Shown piece by piece: positions 61,798 to 64,000 of a DNA stretch of 64,000 nucleotides. Origin of the DNA: Afipia sp. (GTDB lineage Bacteria > Pseudomonadota > Alphaproteobacteria > Rhizobiales > Xanthobacteraceae). The translations under genes were made by a program, and so were the position numbers. The stretch lies in NCBI GenBank assembly GCA_024508675.1, contig JANINQ010000003.1, forward strand, positions 283,282 to 347,281, given 5' to 3'. Under the pieces are notes generated by a model. That model made no database searches, was not told the origin of the DNA, and was given only the letters and a program-made list of their open reading frames with translations. How positions within the stretch are numbered: the first letter of the stretch is position 1; the number at the start of each line of letters is the position of its first letter.

Positions 61798-64000
61798 TCA
61801 AACCTTGTGAATATCCGTCGCGGTGAGAGTCGCATGGTTATCAAGGATGGCAAGCAATATGCGATTGGCATCAGCCGTGCCGCCATTGGCGTCGTAATAC
61901 AGGTTGCCGCTGCTGGAGTCGTAGGCGAAGTGCTGAGACGCACCGAGAGTTTTGCTCGCTGCATCGCTACCCTGATAGATCGTTTCGTTCAGCACATTAT
62001 CGCCAGTCCAGGACGCAGCACTAAAGATTGAGCCCAAAAGCTCGATGACGTCATTCTGGTGATTTACACCAGTGCTGCCGCTGAAGTCTGTAATGTGGGT
62101 TCCTGTCGCCGATGCGCTGGTAAATAGGAAGTGGTCCGCGCTGTCACCCCCAGTCAGCGAAGTATTCAAGCCTGCAGCCAAGACATCGGCATCCGCAGTG
62201 CCCTGCAAAACGCTGTTTCCAGCCACGTGAATAGTGATCTGTCCAGTCGCAGGGTCGCCATCGCCGTCCGTCGCTGTGACATTGAACGACAGGTCTTGCG
62301 ACACACCGTAAACCTGATCGACATGAACCAGATCGAGTTTTCCCAAGCCGTCGTTAGCCGTAAAGTCGATGTAGCTAATGACTTTCCCGGTAACGCCGAG
62401 ATGCAGGGAACCAGTTTCATTTACGGTCGTATTTCCCGTCATACTGCCGTCCGTGTAATGAACGTTGTATGTCACCGAACCATTCTTTGAGAATGTGAAA
62501 TCTGCAAATACCGGTGACGCGGCATGGAAAGTGGAATCCGGCGTCGGCGAATTCACGGCTCCATCAGTGAAGTCGAACCGCAAGAATTCATTCTTGTCGA
62601 AATTTGCGTTATCGACACCCCATCCGCCGGTGGCGCCATTCACTTGATGGCTGGCCGTAGTGGACACGATGGCGATTTGTGTAGTTACGCTATTCACCGT
62701 CATCGTAAGAGGATCTTGCTGGGCCGGACCGCTTCCGTACGCGGTACCCGTTCCCCCGATTTGCGTCGATTGAGTGAACGGCGCGTTCAGTGTGAACGTA
62801 TACTCATCCGTGACCGGATTCAGCGACAGCGTGAATACGGTGACGTCACCGGTGTTCTGCGTCCCGCTGTTGTCCATATCCGCATAACCAGTCAAGGTCG
62901 TGCCGCTGATGGAATACAGAACTTTGTGCGAACCATCATAGAGAAGGTTCGATGGTGCAACATTGTTGGCTAGGCTCAATGCACCAGACGAAGCGGGTCC
63001 GTCGGCTCCAAAGAGCACATTTAAATCGCCGATCAGTTTGGATGCGGGTTGATCCGCTATCACCCCATGGACAGGAGTATGGCCGGCAACACCGAAAAGC
63101 GGCGCATCGTCGCTGACCGTCAGATTGGCCGATCCATAGACCTTGTCACCAGACGTATCTGTCGCAGCGATCTGGATATTGCTGATCGAAACGCTTGTTC
63201 CGCTATGGTTCAAGTTATCGACCAGTGTGGCCGTTACCGTCGGCGTTACCGTACCCCCCGCCGACGCATTCAAGGTGCCAGACAGGCTGAGATAAACGAA
63301 TGCGCCGAGGTCAACGCTGGTTGGGCTGATCAAATGGCCGACAAGTTCGGCACCGACAAGCGACCAGGAAAGCGTGTAGCCGCTCTGCAGACCCGTGAAG
63401 CTCGGCGCAACCCAGCCGGATGCGGACGGATTCACGAACGCAACGCTGATGTTCTCGCCTGTCGCCGTGAAGGTGATTCCGGACGTTGCCTGTGCTGTTT
63501 CCGTCCGGAGGCTCGGGTTGGTGCCCGTGACCACACCCGCATGAAGATCAGTCGCAGGCGCTGTCGTGTCAACGATCGTGTCGAGCGCAGCCTCGTTCAG
63601 CGTCAGCGAAACACTGCCGCCGCCGGACGGTGTTGTATTCGCATTGGTGGATGGCTCACCTGCCGTGACAAGCTTTTCGTATTCGCCGTCGCCTGACTTC
63701 CCGGTGATCGAGTTGGTGATCGTCGAGCCGAATGTGCCGTAAGCGTATGTCACATCGACCGTGGCACTGCTTGCGCCCTGTGCGAAATGGACAGTTTGGC
63801 CAGACTGCAGCGTAAACGCGAGCTGGGTGTCTGTCGGGCCGACCGGGCTCAGCCCTCCACTATTCGCCAACGTCACTGTGTACGTAATCGTCACGCCATT
63901 GGCGCCGTAGGTCGGATTTCCAGCTGTCAGGGTTGCAGTTACGATATCGGTGTCGTCGGTGATGGTGGTGGTGGCCGGTGTGGCGTCGTAGCCGAGGTTC
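61798..64000 (-). CDS. Large type I-secreted RTX/VCBS-like surface protein (N-terminus outside window)
   Basis: The track stops at 63894 because it needs a start codon; the same frame stays open to the window edge (upstream residues GYDATPATTTITDDTDIV), so about 734 C-terminal residues are visible. Seen: an Ig-like/Bap-type repeat (GNPTYGANGVTITYTVTL), a Gly/Thr-rich domain region, VTATDGDGDPATGQITI before the C-terminus, and a secretion tail with one RTX-like GGDSADHFLF repeat, FSGSTG and ...DANRILLAILDNH, ending HKV. It is exported by a type I system, very probably the TolC-LapB-LapC set convergent with it. Confidence 0.88.
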   Translation of the reverse strand, partial: NLGYDATPATTTITDDTDIVTATLTAGNPTYGANGVTITYTVTLANSGGLSPVGPTDTQLAFTLQSGQTVHFAQGASSATVDVTYAYGTFGSTITNSITGKSGDGEYEKLVTAGEPSTNANTTPSGGGSVSLTLNEAALDTIVDTTAPATDLHAGVVTGTNPSLRTETAQATSGITFTATGENISVAFVNPSASGWVAPSFTGLQSGYTLSWSLVGAELVGHLISPTSVDLGAFVYLSLSGTLNASAGGTVTPTVTATLVDNLNHSGTSVSISNIQIAATDTSGDKVYGSANLTVSDDAPLFGVAGHTPVHGVIADQPASKLIGDLNVLFGADGPASSGALSLANNVAPSNLLYDGSHKVLYSISGTTLTGYADMDNSGTQNTGDVTVFTLSLNPVTDEYTFTLNAPFTQSTQIGGTGTAYGSGPAQQDPLTMTVNSVTTQIAIVSTTASHQVNGATGGWGVDNANFDKNEFLRFDFTDGAVNSPTPDSTFHAASPVFADFTFSKNGSVTYNVHYTDGSMTGNTTVNETGSLHLGVTGKVISYIDFTANDGLGKLDLVHVDQVYGVSQDLSFNVTATDGDGDPATGQITIHVAGNSVLQGTADADVLAAGLNTSLTGGDSADHFLFTSASATGTHITDFSGSTGVNHQNDVIELLGSIFSAASWTGDNVLNETIYQGSDAASKTLGASQHFAYDSSSGNLYYDANGGTADANRILLAILDNHATLTATDIHKV

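Overview
The window is GC-rich DNA of a free-living alphaproteobacterium, most likely of the Bradyrhizobium / Rhodopseudomonas / Afipia group (Nitrobacteraceae). Pointers are a Pcs-type phosphatidylcholine synthase, DUF3551-like and PilZ small proteins, FecR-type giant secreted proteins, a NasTS-NrtABC nitrate assimilation locus, and two families of palindromic intergenic repeats (GTCATTGCGAGGAGCG... and TCGTCCCGGCGAAGGCCGGGAC...). The placement is inferred from gene content; no 16S gene is present.

Layout. 1-5.1 kb is housekeeping: a UbiH-type hydroxylase (cut by the window edge), pcs, a TerC protein, a quinone oxidoreductase and rimO. 5.2-18.6 kb is a complete assimilatory nitrate system. 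NasT (ANTAR antiterminator) and NasS (cytosolic nitrate sensor) precede a structured leader RNA. Then come nrtABC (uptake), a single-domain haemoglobin, an FAD-dependent reductase, nirA, an Fe-S flavoprotein reductase, a 46-residue membrane protein and nasA. The leader shows two adjacent hexaloop hairpins with A1/G4 loops, the second overlapping the 5' arm of an intrinsic terminator, which is what NasT antitermination requires. 18.8-23.8 kb holds pxpBCA (5-oxoprolinase), an RraA-like protein, an SDR and small proteins.

23.8-38.4 kb is a surface-protein and signalling block. It contains a LapG-like cysteine protease, a 1619-residue FecR/VCBS type I secretion substrate, its ABC exporter and HlyD adaptor, and, 18 bases after the adaptor, a CHASE2 adenylate cyclase. 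A metallo-beta-lactamase-fold hydrolase, a membrane cyclic-nucleotide-binding protein with a Popeye-like layout and a DUF6537-like protein follow. 54.6-64 kb holds a second such set: TolC, a LapB-like ABC exporter with a degenerate C39 domain, a LapC-like adaptor, a second LapG-like protease, a small secreted protein and, convergently, a second RTX/VCBS-type secreted protein cut by the window edge. No LapD-type c-di-GMP receptor is in the window. A cAMP module therefore sits where a c-di-GMP one might be expected.

38.4-54.2 kb is mixed: small secreted and membrane proteins, two tRNA-Ser genes (one apparently lacking its anticodon loop), RlpA, an epoxide-hydrolase-like enzyme, dacA-tmk-holB-metG-tatD-MBL (a co-directional run in which MetRS carries an unusual histone-H1-like N-terminal tail of about 140 residues), an acyl-CoA synthetase and a GH13 alpha-glucosidase. 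The best candidates for new biology are the adhesin/protease/cAMP block, the MetRS tail, the tRNA-Ser lesion, two ribosome binding sites locked in perfect hairpins, and the compact NasT leader.
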